Below, piece by piece: positions 50,601 to 62,292 of a DNA stretch of 64,000 nucleotides. Position numbers and translations under genes: made by a program. This DNA comes from Prunus persica (lineage: Eukaryota > Streptophyta > Magnoliopsida > Rosales > Rosaceae). Location: NCBI RefSeq assembly GCF_000346465.2, contig NC_034014.1, positions 23,756,522-23,820,521 of the forward strand, in the 5' to 3' direction. Positions within the stretch are counted from its first letter, which is position 1, and every line of letters starts with the position of its first letter. The notes under the pieces are model-generated. The model saw nothing but the letters and a program-made list of their open reading frames with translations, was not told the DNA's origin and ran no database searches.

Positions 50601-52723
50601 CGGCTGTGGAAAACAGGTATTAATCAAAGTACCCCACAGAAGTGTACAAAAAAAGTTAAACAGACAAAAGGCTCTCGAATGATGCCTATTGAGGTAATGA
50701 CAAACACAAGCTAAAAATCAATTATTGACAATTGCAAAATAGTCAAGTTACAGGGACTAATTTTTCTGTTTGCTCACAGGTGCGGGTGTAGCAACAGTTC
50801 AGTTAGCTCCCACATAGCAGTTTATAAACCAAAGGTCCAAAGTGTACAATAAGGCATCAAAAGGGCACTGGTCAAACATCTAAAAAAACATAAGATTCTC
50901 GAAACCAGAAGATCCAGAATACACAATAAACTTCTGATCATGGCTGAAGTGAAGGAAAAACGAATTAGCCCTTGCAAGAGTGATGAAACAAGACATTTAC
51001 CCATCTACTTGCAGCCATATAGTAGAGAGGAAACTATGCTGGCCAATTTCAAGCCTGCTAATCCAGAACTAGACTAACATTCACAGCCACTTCTAGTGTT
51101 CTTTATTACTTTTTCGGTAGTTAAGAAACATTCTAGCCTCCACAGAAGTGAACTAAAAAAGTTAAATATATCAACACATACTGCATCAGGGAGATAAATT
51201 GCAGAGTAGCTATCTTCAACTTATACTAAGCTTTTGACATACAGACAGAACCATGACTGGGTGAACCTTTTATACAGAACGACTTCTAATCCACCTCTAA
51301 TGTCACACAGAGAATCATCTTTGAAATAAAGAACCCTTATGAAGTAGATAAACTAAAAACAAGTGGAAAAAAAGAAAAAAGAGATAGAGAGTTAATCTTG
51401 CCTGCTACTAACAGAGCCATCTTTGTTATAATGCTGAGCACCAACAAGCTTCTTTCCAACATCCTGCAATTGCTGTCTGAGTGACACTGAGTAGACTACA
51501 AAAGTACACATACAACAATTCAAAACATTGAACTTCAAAAACAAGATTGCGATTTCAAATTCAAACAAACATTTGTACCGTCGCCAGAATTCAACCCAAT
51601 AATCAAATCATGACCATCCTTCGCGTCTTGATCAAATGCATGGCACACAGGGTTTGAATTACTGAAATGTATAGACTTTACTGGATCCTACATGCAACAA
51701 GAAACGTATCATAAACCGATCTCAGTGCCTAAACCAACACATGGAACTTCAAAAATACCTTGTCTTGAGAATTCAAATCACTAATGAAGATTGCATCCCC
51801 CACATTGAAGATCAAGTAAGTCCCTTTCCCATCAAAATTTGAAGTAGAAGTCGAACTACTTGAACTGGAAGCCACCAAAGACCCAACTCTACTACTCGCA
51901 CTGACACTCTTACTCCCTCCATTCCCTCCAACAAAGCTAAGTGCCCGGCTCCCATTACCACCACCCAACAACCTTGCTGCAGCCGAACGTACACCACTGC
52001 CAGTGCTGAAGCTTGAAGATGGTGCAGTCGGGGTTGATGGAGCAGGCTTGTCTTTAAGATGTGCTAATGTCACCTGATAACCAACGACCCACAAGGCTCT
52101 TAATTCAGATATCATATTAAAAAAAGGGCTTGTTGAGTAAATTAACCATACAAAAAACGTACTATCATACAGGTACCCCAGTAGATGGACCTGAATATTC
52201 CATAAGTTCACTTATAATCATCCAAAACTGCACTAAGAAATTACATTTCAAGAAAAAGTAGAAAAAGGGGTAAATGGTTTCAAATACTGGGTCTTGAAAC
52301 ACCTCATAATTCCAGCATTAACATTTCTTTCAACACTTCAGTTAGAAAATCAAACACTCAGAACAAAACCCAGACAATAAAAATCCAATTTTCAATTCTT
52401 CTATCATACGGGTTATAACCATTGAGAAAAACCCTAACAAAAACAGAAGGCTATAAATAACAAAAAACATCTTCACAAAAATACCCAAAAATGGCTACGA
52501 CACAGTGAAGTCCCGAAATGGGTAATGAAGGAAATTAATAGCAGAAATTGAGTACCTGAGTGACGGTTTTGCCATGAGCGTAGTGAAGGAGACCCGAAGG
52601 GTGGGTTTTCTCGTAGTGAAGCTTGTACCTTCCCTCTGGGGTCTTGAAATAGGTCTTGAGACCCGGTGACTGAGCGTTGCTCGACGAAGTCGTTGACATC
52701 ATACCGTTGGAAGTATTGATCAT
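47678..52723 (-). CDS. WD40-repeat protein, WDR20/DMWD/creC type
   Basis: Eleven coding exons on the minus strand: 52723-52556, 52073-51759, 51687-51579, 51495-51402, 50603-50516, 50405-50322, 49595-49499, 49394-49307, 49131-49026, 48941-48849 and 48076-47678, giving 546 aa. The N-terminus includes [21 protein letters not shown] Ser/Gly-rich linker follows, then WD repeats such as [40 protein letters not shown] and [20 protein letters not shown]. The last repeat region ends HIKVWMRPG. Relatives are WDR20 in animals (a partner of the USP12/USP46 deubiquitinases) and CreC in fungi. A role in a deubiquitinase complex is inferred from the family. Introns 4 and 5 have GC donors. The Arabidopsis relatives At3g53390/At2g37160 are similar in length. 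Confidence 0.9.
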
Positions 52724-54477
52724 GGTGGCGATTACAATTGACCTTGGAGCATACGATCATGACCCCTAGGGTTTAAAATGCTTCTCCTTTCTTCTTCTTT
52801 TTAGTTCGAAATTGATATAGAAAGGTGGGTTTTTGCTCTGTTCGTGTTATTGTGCTCTGGCTTTCTGTTGTGGGTCTTCAATGGGATCAAACGGACTGTC
52901 TGGTTTGCGGCTTATGGGAACGTTGTGAACTTGTGAGGAAAGTGTTTGATGGTAAATTTTTAACGGTTGGAGATTTGACTTTGTGCTGCCAGTCAACGTA
53001 GTGAACGGTTGGGATCAAAGATCTTTTTTTTCTTTTCTTTTCTTCTTTCCTTTCCTCTGAAACTTCAGATAGTGAAGAGAAGCAAAGCTATGAACCAGCA
53101 AATGGCAATAACAGGAGCAGATTTGATTTCAACTGGGAAAGGGGTTGGTCTGTTCACTTTGAGACTTTCCTAATTAAAAAAACAAAAACAAAATTGGGTC
53201 TGCAGACTGCAATCAAAATTGTGTCTTTTAGATATTCTGTGATATACCCAATGTAGGCTTCATATTATTATGGAATCTATATAATAAAGACTAATGCTAG
53301 AGATATCAAAATAAAATAAGTGTTTAGATTTTCAGTTGATGTATACGTATGATCAATCTTATTCAATCTTAATAAATCAGTTACTTATATGTACTGGTCA
53401 CGTTTTTTGAATCATGATAGTGTTTTATTTGTTCATTTTAAATTAAAGTTTAATTAGTTCTAACAAGAAAAATAATCATGTCACTTGCTACAACATTTGG
53501 TAACTCATAGGAAAATTTTATTGAATCTAGCATTATGGTATTTGGCAATTAAAATTTCAGAAAAGGTTTGGGAAATACTGGAATTATTTTTAGAAGAGAA
53601 GGGTGAATTGCTGCATTGCAATTTGCATCCATTGTGAATGCAAGGATGGCCCCTTGGGTTTTGCAAGTACATAAAGAGCTCAGAATAGAATTAGCCTGCT
53701 TTGTAAAAAAGTACTTCAACATGAATCTGTCTGGGCCAAGTTTGAAAAGAATCAACAAGCTTAACAAAAGAGATTTTACAACTAGGGTCCACTTGGAATA
53801 TAGACCAGCCCAATTTGCTCCAAAACTTAACCAAATTTGGATCTCAAGCCCGCTTTGATATCATAATATTTCTTGATTATAGAAAACACAACAAACATAG
53901 TCGAAAAAGTTCTTGATTATAGAATTAATAGAGGACCCATTGGTGGTTATTGGATCTAATCTTGATATTGAAAGGATGTAACACATCAGAGGAAATGGTT
54001 GAAAATGATTGCCTGCTGAACTGTTTTTCTTCAGTTTGCTTAAAGAGGATACTTAAATTTCCAAGGGACATGCTAAAAATGATTATGATATCAGTAATTA
54101 GTAATTAAGGTGAATATCGATGCTTATTGTCTGTTAATGAGAGTTTAATCTCATCTAATCCCTCATTTACATACAAGTACCTCAAAAAGGTCATTTCATA
54201 GTTGGAGTTTCAAATTCTAGACTTAACCCTTGTTTAGTTGTTAATGAATGTGTCTCACATGTTATTTGAGCCAAGACAAATGCTTAGATCAGATTATACT
54301 GGTAGTCAGAAAATTTACTGTTATCATGGAATTGTTCATGGCAATGACACTTCCCCTTCCCTTTGAATCTTATATCAATTTCAAGGATCACCAAGAATCA
54401 AAGAATTGCAGAAATTGGTCCCACCCTAACTGCTTATTATGAAAACTTGAACTTCAAGCTTTCTCTTTTGAAGTTGC

Positions 54478-54484
54478 ACCAAAC
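54478..54484 (+). promoter_or_regulatory. SMRE-type MYB site (ACCAAAC)
   Basis: Matches ACC(A/T)A(A/C)(C/T), the site bound by MYB46/MYB83 secondary-wall regulators. It lies 341 bases upstream of the FLA start codon. A 7-mer, so chance is possible. Confidence 0.35.
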
Positions 54485-54673
54485 AGGAAGCAAAAAACCT
54501 TCATCATTCTCACTTATTGTACCCCACTCCCTTCAATCACATATCCAGCTATTTTTTCCTGCCCCACTAAGCAAAACTCAATCTCTCCTTCATTGTTTCT
54601 CTTACTTACCAAGAAAAATATGCACATTGGCTTCAGATGACATTGTCTTGCTACCTTAAAATGACTCCCCTTC

Positions 54674-54680
54674 ACCTAAC
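54674..54680 (+). promoter_or_regulatory. SMRE-type MYB site (ACCTAAC)
   Basis: Second match to the secondary-wall MYB element, about 32 bases upstream of the TATA box of the FLA gene. Position close to the core promoter makes it the better of the two. Confidence 0.4.
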
Positions 54681-54711
54681 TTCCCATTCTCTTTTAGTCA
54701 CACCCACACAA

Positions 54712-54717
54712 TATATA
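54712..54717 (+). promoter_or_regulatory. TATA box of the FLA gene
   Basis: TATATA within CACAATATATACCCTC, about 108 bases before the ATG, which would place the transcription start near 54745 with a CT-rich leader. Confidence 0.6.
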
Positions 54718-54824
54718 CCCTCACTCCTCTTCAACCTTAGCCCATCTCCTCCACCTTCTTCTCTTTCTGATCAAAACCCACCAAGCCAAAAACATAAAAA
54801 TCTCCCCCAAAAAAGAAAAAAGGG

Positions 54825-55562
54825 ATGGCAGTCATATCTTTCTTTACATTCTTTACTTTGATCATCTTCCTCCACTCAGCCACAGTTTCTGCTCAGTCTC
54901 CAGCAGCAGCTCCTGCACCATCAGCAACCAATGTGACTGCTATTCTTGAGAAGGCTGGTCAATTCACCACCTTGATTAAGCTACTTAAAAGCACCAGGAT
55001 GGCTGACCAAATCGACACACAGCTCAGCACCTCAAACCAGGGCATCACCCTCTTTGCACCAACTGATAATGCCTTTTCCAGCCTCAAATCTGGCACGCTA
55101 AACTCCATTTCAGAACAGCAAAAGCTGGCGCTTATGCAATTTCACGTCCTACCGAATTTCTTTTCGGTCTCACAGTTCCAAACTGTCTCCAACCCTTTGC
55201 ATACACAAGCTGGAAATAGCAATGATGGCCAGTTCCCATTAAATGTGACCACAGCAGGGAACCAAGTGAACATAACAACAGGGGTTGTCAATGCAACTGT
55301 GGCTAATACCATATTTACTGACAATCAGCTAGCTGTGTATGAGGTGGACCAGGTGCTCCTTCCTTTGAACATTTTTGGCCCAGCAGCACCGGCTCCTGCG
55401 CCATCTGCACCCAAAAAAAGTGTTAAAGGTGCTGATGCCCCTTCAGGGTCATCGGACACTGGCAGTACCCCAGATGCATCTGCTGCAATGGGGCTGAAAC
55501 ACCATGGAATGATAGCAGTATCCATGGGGGTAGCAGCAATTCTTGCAGCAGTTTTCTTGTGA
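54825..55562 (+). CDS. FLA11: Fasciclin-like arabinogalactan protein, FLA11/FLA12 type
   Basis: Intronless, 245 aa. The layout is classic group A FLA. A signal peptide (1-23, ends TVSA) is followed by a short AGP patch (QSPAAAPAPSA). One fasciclin domain (about 36-185) has H1 ITLFAPTDNAF, the central FHVLPNFFSVSQF and H2 VYEVDQVLLPLNIF. A second AGP patch (AAPAPAPSAPKK) follows, then a GPI-anchor signal with a hydrophobic tail (IAVSMGVAAILAAVFL). Several NxT/S sequons are present. FLA11/12 proteins are anchored outside the plasma membrane and affect stem secondary walls and mechanics. Promoter sites fit secondary-wall expression. Its neighbours match those of At5g03170; FLA12 is the alternative. 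Confidence 0.92.
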   Translation: MAVISFFTFFTLIIFLHSATVSAQSPAAAPAPSATNVTAILEKAGQFTTLIKLLKSTRMADQIDTQLSTSNQGITLFAPTDNAFSSLKSGTLNSISEQQKLALMQFHVLPNFFSVSQFQTVSNPLHTQAGNSNDGQFPLNVTTAGNQVNITTGVVNATVANTIFTDNQLAVYEVDQVLLPLNIFGPAAPAPAPSAPKKSVKGADAPSGSSDTGSTPDASAAMGLKHHGMIAVSMGVAAILAAVFL

Positions 55563-56587
55563 TGTTGAGATGTTGAGTTGAATTTCTGTGGTCATCTGAA
55601 CTTTTGTTTTGTTTCGTTTTGTTTTGTTTTGTTTTGTTTTCTGTATTTCTGCTAAGAATTTTGTACAACTGTTATGATTTGAAATTAAATTGAACATTGT
55701 TCTTTTGAATAAACTCCTCCTCTCAACCCTGTGTGTTCATGGATGTCTCCCTGGAGTTGCAGTAAGGAAAGCCATGCATCTTCATCCTAATGATTGTTAT
55801 GCAGTAAAACTGTTGTAACTAGAACTAACATTTTCTGCTTCATAATAAGATATATAAAAAACTGAGGGAATTCGATGCCACTAAACGAACATAGGGAAAG
55901 AGCAGCATAGCTTATAATAAGAGTCAAACATCATTAGATTTTACGGCAATAAGGGATCAATCTATATTATTGATTGACTGCCTCCATTTTGTTGCTGCTA
56001 GCAAATTCCACTCCATTTTGTTGCTGCTAGCAAATTCCACTATTTTTGCTTTTAGATCTTCTAAATCATTCACACAGAGATTGTCCAGAGATTAATAAAA
56101 TATATATAATTTTGAGTTGCACTAACAAATTAGGTGACAAAAAGTGATATCATAAAACGATTCGCAAACATATGCTGTGGTATAAACTATTCATCCAATA
56201 AAATACACTTTTCTGAGTATATACTAAATCTTGTTATTGAAAAAATTCACTAAATAAACTCAACTGCTATCCAGAACCATGCAGGTTCAAGTCTGATGAG
56301 AACCCATTATCGAAAAGGGTACATGCAACATATACAGAAATGGTCTCACCAATTTCGTTTAATCAACTAATACAAGTTGTTCTAGACTCGTGATGTTCCG
56401 CGTAGCAACTCTCAATGAAAAAAAAATCCATATAACTATGAAGCCCTTTTGGGGTGCCCGAAGTATATATCTCACCAAAAACCTGTCATCAATTAGTAAA
56501 ACTGCTTTGGTGCTCCCCTAGAATGACACAGTTTATGGCTCTCTTTTGTGCAAGCATGGGGAGAGGAGCCCCATTCTTTACTGGAAA
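55563..56587. other. Spacer between convergent FLA and P58IPK genes
   Basis: Contains a TTTTG pentamer run (about 55603-55640) in the FLA 3' region and a perfect 29-bp tandem duplication at 55982-56039. No gene was seen. Confidence 0.55.
55982..56039. repeat. Perfect 29-bp tandem duplication
   Basis: The unit beginning CTCCATTTTGTTGCTGCTAG is present twice without mismatch (55982-56010, 56011-56039), indicating a recent slippage or repair event. Confidence 0.95.
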
Positions 56588-59500
56588 TCAAAACTGGAAG
56601 TCAAATCCACCAGGAAAGCCTCCTCCAAATCCACCACCACCACCGCCAGGGAAGCCCCCTTCGAAAGTAAATGTAAATTGTTGTGAGCCGCCACCAAAAG
56701 GGTTAAAACCGCCGCCGCCGCCCCCCATTCCCATATCTTCAATATCTTCACCTCTATCATATTTTGTACGTTTGTCTTCATCTCCGAGAACCTGTAAAGG
56801 ATTATACAAGGGTAAGACGGAACCAAGAAGTCCACATATAGGATTCCTTAATTGCAGCAAATAAGTGGAAAATCTAGTTAAGGTTAAAGCTCAAAAGGAA
56901 GGGAAGATTAAAAAGAGCTTCAGAGAAAACATTCAACCTCATATGCAGCAGCAATTTCTCTGAACTTTTCCTCTGCTTCTTGTCTATTCTCAACATTTTT
57001 ATCTGGATGCCACTGCAAAGCAAGCTTCTTGTAGGCTTTTTTAATCTCTGAAATAGATGCAGTCTTTGAAACTCCCAAAATCTTGTACCAGTCTTTACGT
57101 TTGCTCATCTTTAAGGCTTTCTCAGCCTTCATCAATGCTTCTCGAATATTCATATCCTGCACAATAAGAAAACAATTAATCCGAGAAATTTATCAACATT
57201 ACATTAATGGACGCACGTGCACACTCATGCACACACCCAAAGTTATGGTCGTATAGCGCATTTAACACACAGTTACATTGATATAATATTGTCAATGGTA
57301 TACCTATCCACAGACAGAAGAAGACATAAAATACTTGGCTTATAATCTAGCTAAGTTTATCTATTGTTATGTGCATGATATTACTTATTAAAGCACTAAT
57401 CCAGCAGCTGCAACAGAGTAAACATAATGGCTAACCTGAGGTGATCGCTGAGCTGCTGATTTGAGATCTTCCACAGCTCCCTCCCAATCCTCTGTCAGAA
57501 GTTTAGCTTCACCCCTCTGTAAACACAAAATTTAGTAAATAAACTTGAGGACAGCCATATTTTAAATGATACACTAATATTAAATTCTATGAATGCTGAG
57601 GAAAACAGGGCATAACAGAAGCACCAGCAAACCTGTACTAAAGCTTCAAGAAGCTCCTCATCAATTTTAAGTGCTTCATTGCAACTGCTTAAAGCATCCT
57701 TTCCTCTGCCAAGCTTGACTAAGGCTTTACACAAGCCAAGATGAAGATGTACATTATGCGCAAGATGATTAGGGTCCAAAGCTAAGGCTGCCTTATATTC
57801 CTCTACTGCAAGCCGCAGCTTGCCCTTATTTACATTATCCTCTGCCTGCATAAAGAAAAATTGTCTGAAAGAGATCACCACATGATGCATAACATGGTAA
57901 TGGTTCATGCAGGCTCTAAAGAAGGCCAACTTATGAAATAGTTTCACTACCATTGCCAAACTTCTCGGCATTCCCTAGCCGTTAGTGAAGAAGAGGAAAA
58001 GTTAACAAAAGAAAAATCAAAAAACAATTGTTAGTACTTACACTTTTAGTCTTCTTGAGTAAGTTTTTCAGTCCGAAATACGCTTTCTTCAGTTCAACAT
58101 GCTCTGGATCTAGACGGAGACCCTTTTGGTAATGCCTAAAGAAATTGTATATATTCATTTTACTCTAACCAAATTATAAAGAAATTACTCAAAATTTAAC
58201 AGGGTGCTAATCAAACCTCTGAGCAACATCATGATCAGCTAAATAGTAGTAGGCACGGCCACGGAGTAATAATGCCTCCAGATTATCCTCATCTTCTTTG
58301 AGAATGTACCCAGCCTCAGCAATGACACCAGAATGGTCTTTCGTTGCTAACAACAATCTCACCTTCAGCAGTTTGGCCTACAAGAAACAATGTGCTCATG
58401 ATTATGAGGTCACTAGAGTACTGAATTTATAAGATCCTTAATACCAACTCTCTACAATCAGCAAACGAGCTGTTTGGGTATGATGTATAACTACATGGAA
58501 CTGAAATCAAACAAAATGGAAAAGAGATAGAATTGATTACCTTTGAGCATGCTGGGGAGAAAACCAGTACAACTTTTTCAACGTACTCCAAAGATTTCGC
58601 ATAGTCGCCTGATTCAGAGAGGGTCAAAGCTGTCTCCAGAGCATTCTGAGACTGAATTAATTGCGAAAGCTCCTTTTCTGCAACTGATTCCCGTGGTTTT
58701 AGCTCCAAAAACTTTTTGTAGCTCTTCTCTGAGTCCTCATATCTACATCAGCCAAAAAGCGCCTGAATCATATAATTTTCCAATCAGAAATTGGAAAGGA
58801 AAGGGAGAAGAGAGGATTTTGAAAAGGTTCTGAAATCAATAAAAGCTATGTAAGTTATTGATATTTTTTATTTTCTGCCACTGTCTGTCTCAACTTACAC
58901 CTAATGAAAAGACACAAAGGATAAAAGTTGAATCGACCATTGAATTAAGCTCAAGATCAACAATTTTGGTCTAATCATCAGTATTTTGGCAGCTGACTAG
59001 CTGTAGCCCAGTTGTAAAATGCATGATCGACTATAGACAAAAGCCCATGGTTCAGTTGCTTTTGAGCACACAGAGACATGATTTGGATGCAGCACTTGGA
59101 AGCTTTGAGACAATGGGCCTCAGGACCATACTAATTATATCAAAGTAGATCGCAATGCTAACAGCAACGGAGTACAACCACAGTGATTGGAAAAGAAAAA
59201 GGTTTTTTTTAATAATAAGGAACAACATAAGTTGGGGAAAAAGTGAGCTATAGATGTTAAAGGAATGGATGGATCAATCTTAGAAATAAAAACTTTGTTA
59301 TAAATGAACTAGTACCCAAGACAGTAATTGATCATTTAAGAATGGAGGTCTGAAAGGAACGCGTAGTCGAGACGACCCAAATATCTTCACACATCATGTT
59401 TTCAGTATTCCTAAATCTCATACAGTCAAAAGATATCTGCTCTCATTAACATTCTTATTTTCACTGAAGATTTAAATAGAAAATGATAAATGCTGAAACA

Positions 59501-60706
59501 TTCTTTAAAACAAACCAAATATACTCCGTTTCCTGAGAATGGTAATTATTTAAAAAATAACAATTATGGTAAAGAAGTAACGTAATCGTAGAAGTACCTG
59601 CATATATGGCGAAGAACGGATGCACGATGGTAATATGCTTCTGAAAGTGTTGGATCTGCCTCTATAGCAGCATTAAGATCATTAAGTGCCTCACTATATC
59701 GCTTCACCTTTATACTCTGTGAAACCCTCTCAAACAATTCAGCTGCATTGCCTGGTTTGCCATCTGCACATGCGAGATTCACGTTATGTAAGCCATTATC
59801 AACACATGTACGTACCAAGCCACGTATAGAAACTTAACAAACAAAAAACATAGCAGGCTTGGCATCTGTGTAGTCACAGAATATTCAAACTAACATGCCA
59901 ACTCCATACGAATCAATATTGTATACTTATTAAGACACCATTCCTCTAGACTTCCATTTTCCCGATTTTCTACTAAAACTGTAGAATCGGGGAGTTAATT
60001 TCTTTTTTCTCCACCAATATAATTACCATTTCCATTATGTGAAAAAAAATAATTCTTAAAAGTGAATATTCCTACTGTTAAACATGTCGCTCTAACCCTT
60101 ATTCAACCATAGTATACTTAATTTAGGGTGCTGCACTCATTTACATACAAAACTTCTTATCAACCTAAAACGGGCCAAAAGAGGATCACAAACAAACAGA
60201 GCAATACCCTTCTAAAAGGGCTACACATAGTACAAGGTTCGTTCCCATCCCATGTATAAACATTGATTCTTTGATTGATATGGCTATGCTGCAATCTAGT
60301 TAAAGCCCAGAATGCAAAATTGACAAATACAAAACCACCATGTACTCTCTCTAGTACAATGGCTACCTACGGAACCATTGAAGAATACAAGCGCAATGAA
60401 TGCAACATATAGTTTAATTTTCACTAAAGCCCAGAACACTGCTAACCCTAAACAACCACAAAGCAAGGATCTTTCAAATTTGGCGCAACAAATAAGACCA
60501 CCCAACTTAAAAAAAGTGCGGAATTTAACATGAAGCATTAGATCAATGAATAAATTCAAACAAAAGGCATGAAGATATAGATCAAAGAGTGAGTGAAACA
60601 GACCTAGAGCTGAAACCAGAGGTTGAAGAAGGAGGAGCTGGCAGACAAAGACGAAATGCAGTATGAACCCTGTGTACATCAAGCCTCTCCAGGCCACCAT
60701 ATCCAT
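56588..60706 (-). CDS. P58IPK: ER-lumenal DnaJ co-chaperone P58IPK (DNAJC3 homologue)
   Basis: Nine coding exons on the minus strand: 60706-60604, 59763-59598, 58742-58541, 58377-58217, 58135-58042, 57845-57633, 57516-57436, 57156-56938 and 56791-56588, giving 480 aa. The N-terminus [20 protein letters not shown] is an ER signal or anchor. Residues about 40-345 are tandem TPR repeats ([37 protein letters not shown] and others). A J domain ([13 protein letters not shown]...WHPDKN) carries the HPD motif. The Gly/Phe-rich tail ([25 protein letters not shown]) closes the protein. The family binds unfolded clients and BiP in the unfolded-protein response; plant members also support some RNA-virus infections. 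An in-frame ATG at 60730 would add eight residues. The 60706 ATG has a GCCATGG context. Confidence 0.93.
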
Positions 60707-60903
60707 GGCGAATGAGCAACTCCAAACCATCACCCCTTCTCTCTCCGTCTCTCTCTCTATCTATCCCTCAATTCTGAAACAAAGTTTGAGCATAAATGTT
60801 ATTTATGTGTATTTTGTGAACAAAATGATTTAATGTTAATACCAACATAAGTTTGCATAACTTGCGTTTAATAGTAAGCTAGAGGAGGAGAGGTGTATTC
60901 GTT

Positions 60904-60998
60904 CCACGTTACTGGGGCCTATCGCTTAGCTCCACGTGGATTTTCCTCCTTCGACTAACCGAGAGTTCTGTTGGCACCAGTCATGACCTGCCACGTCA
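60904..60998 (-). promoter_or_regulatory. Cluster of ACGT/UPRE elements upstream of P58IPK
   Basis: Reading toward the gene on the minus strand: TGACGTGG (60998-60991), a match to the unfolded-protein-response element bound by XBP1/bZIP60-type factors; CCACGTGG (60939-60932), a palindromic G-box; and AACGTGG (60910-60904). They lie about 200-290 bases before the start codon. This fits the ER-stress induction known for the family. Confidence 0.55.
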
Positions 60999-62292
60999 TG
61001 AAGAGGTGCGAGTCCATTCTTCTTCGAAATTGCAAAGCCCAAAATTTGGTGGAGTTTAAACACAACCCTCATAGGCAAAAGCCCATATAGAAACCTTATT
61101 GGGCCTATGTAAGGCCTCAATAGTTTGTTAAACCTGATTAAGTCAAAGTTTCCAACAAGTTATCTGAGACAGATACTGGTGTAACGGGTGTATGGAGTGT
61201 AGTGTACTTCACTCCACCCCAACATAAGTTGCTAGACCCTTGTCTGACTTGAAACGGTCACTATGATTATTGTTAGACTGTTAATCGAGATTATAAACTA
61301 TCTGTAAGAGAATACTATTGGTATTAGAAGTGTAACGGATGAGAATGACGGTGTTGTTAGCTTCACCGCCAAGGGCAAAGTAAGTAATTTGATCATTTTG
61401 GTCTTAAAAGAGGAAAAAGAATCTCTATGTTCTTAGAATAACATGTTACATGTTCATCATGTATAAAGGAAATACTGGCATTATTTCAAGAATCAAGAAG
61501 TTGTTTTATAAGTTTGTGCTCAAAACTTGTTTCATAGCTCAAAACATGTTATAAAAGTAATAGAATGTTTACTTGAAATCAACACCTCAAACTTGAAAAG
61601 GGAAAAGCTCTCGACCCAGGTCTCAAAAAGCTGGTCATGACAAGTACCAATAAAAAGGTCAAACTCATTACACGATAAAGTTGTGAAATTGTTTTTAAAA
61701 ATCGTTTTCTTTTTGTGTTGGTGCAAATTTACAGGACCATTGGGTTTGGGGGATTAAAAGTTGCAGCATTCTAAGCAGACTGCCCTTTCCATCTCCCTAG
61801 TCCCTACTACGAGTAGGGCTCTACCCCAAATTATTAAACAAAAGAAACGAAGATAGGGGAAAGTCAAAGGTCTTGTTTTGGTACACAGTGCCCTGCAACG
61901 GTTTCATAGATAGGGCAACACTAGTGCCCTAGGAAAGGACCTTTACCTGAAAATAAGGGTCACCATTCACTCACTCTCTCACTCAGTCTTTTCATTTCAC
62001 CCGAAACAATATTGTCTGAGGAAACATTTCTTCATATCGTCAACATTTCTGTTTTGGTGTTTTGAGTTTTTAAATTTTCCACGGCAGATGATATGATGAG
62101 ATGGGGAATATCAAACAGGTTTGGTTTTTGGGATATCAACGACGTTTTCATGATGCTTTTTCCGAGGATCCCACGTTGGAACCTAAAATATTCTCATCTA
62201 TTATTTAATTTCCAAGGTTGTTGTTAACTATATGGACTTTCTCTTATATGTGGAAGTCTGGATATTATTATCGTGTAAGTGTCAAGTATTTT
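60999..62292. other. Intergenic region upstream of P58IPK
   Basis: AT-rich DNA beyond the promoter cluster. Nothing with coding or repeat character was recognised before the MULE-like element. Confidence 0.5.

Larger units (their letters stand above)
52724..54824. other. Shared promoter region, WD40 gene (-) and FLA gene (+)
   Basis: 2.1-kb divergent intergenic region. The FLA side carries a TATA box and two secondary-wall MYB-type sites (separate entries). The middle is AT-rich, with a few open frames that look like chance. Confidence 0.55.

Noticed and set aside
60296..60603. Extension of the P58IPK first exon to 145 codons
   Set aside because: The GTCTG donor at 60603 and an in-frame join to [14 protein letters not shown] give the expected family protein. 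The extension is intron read-through.
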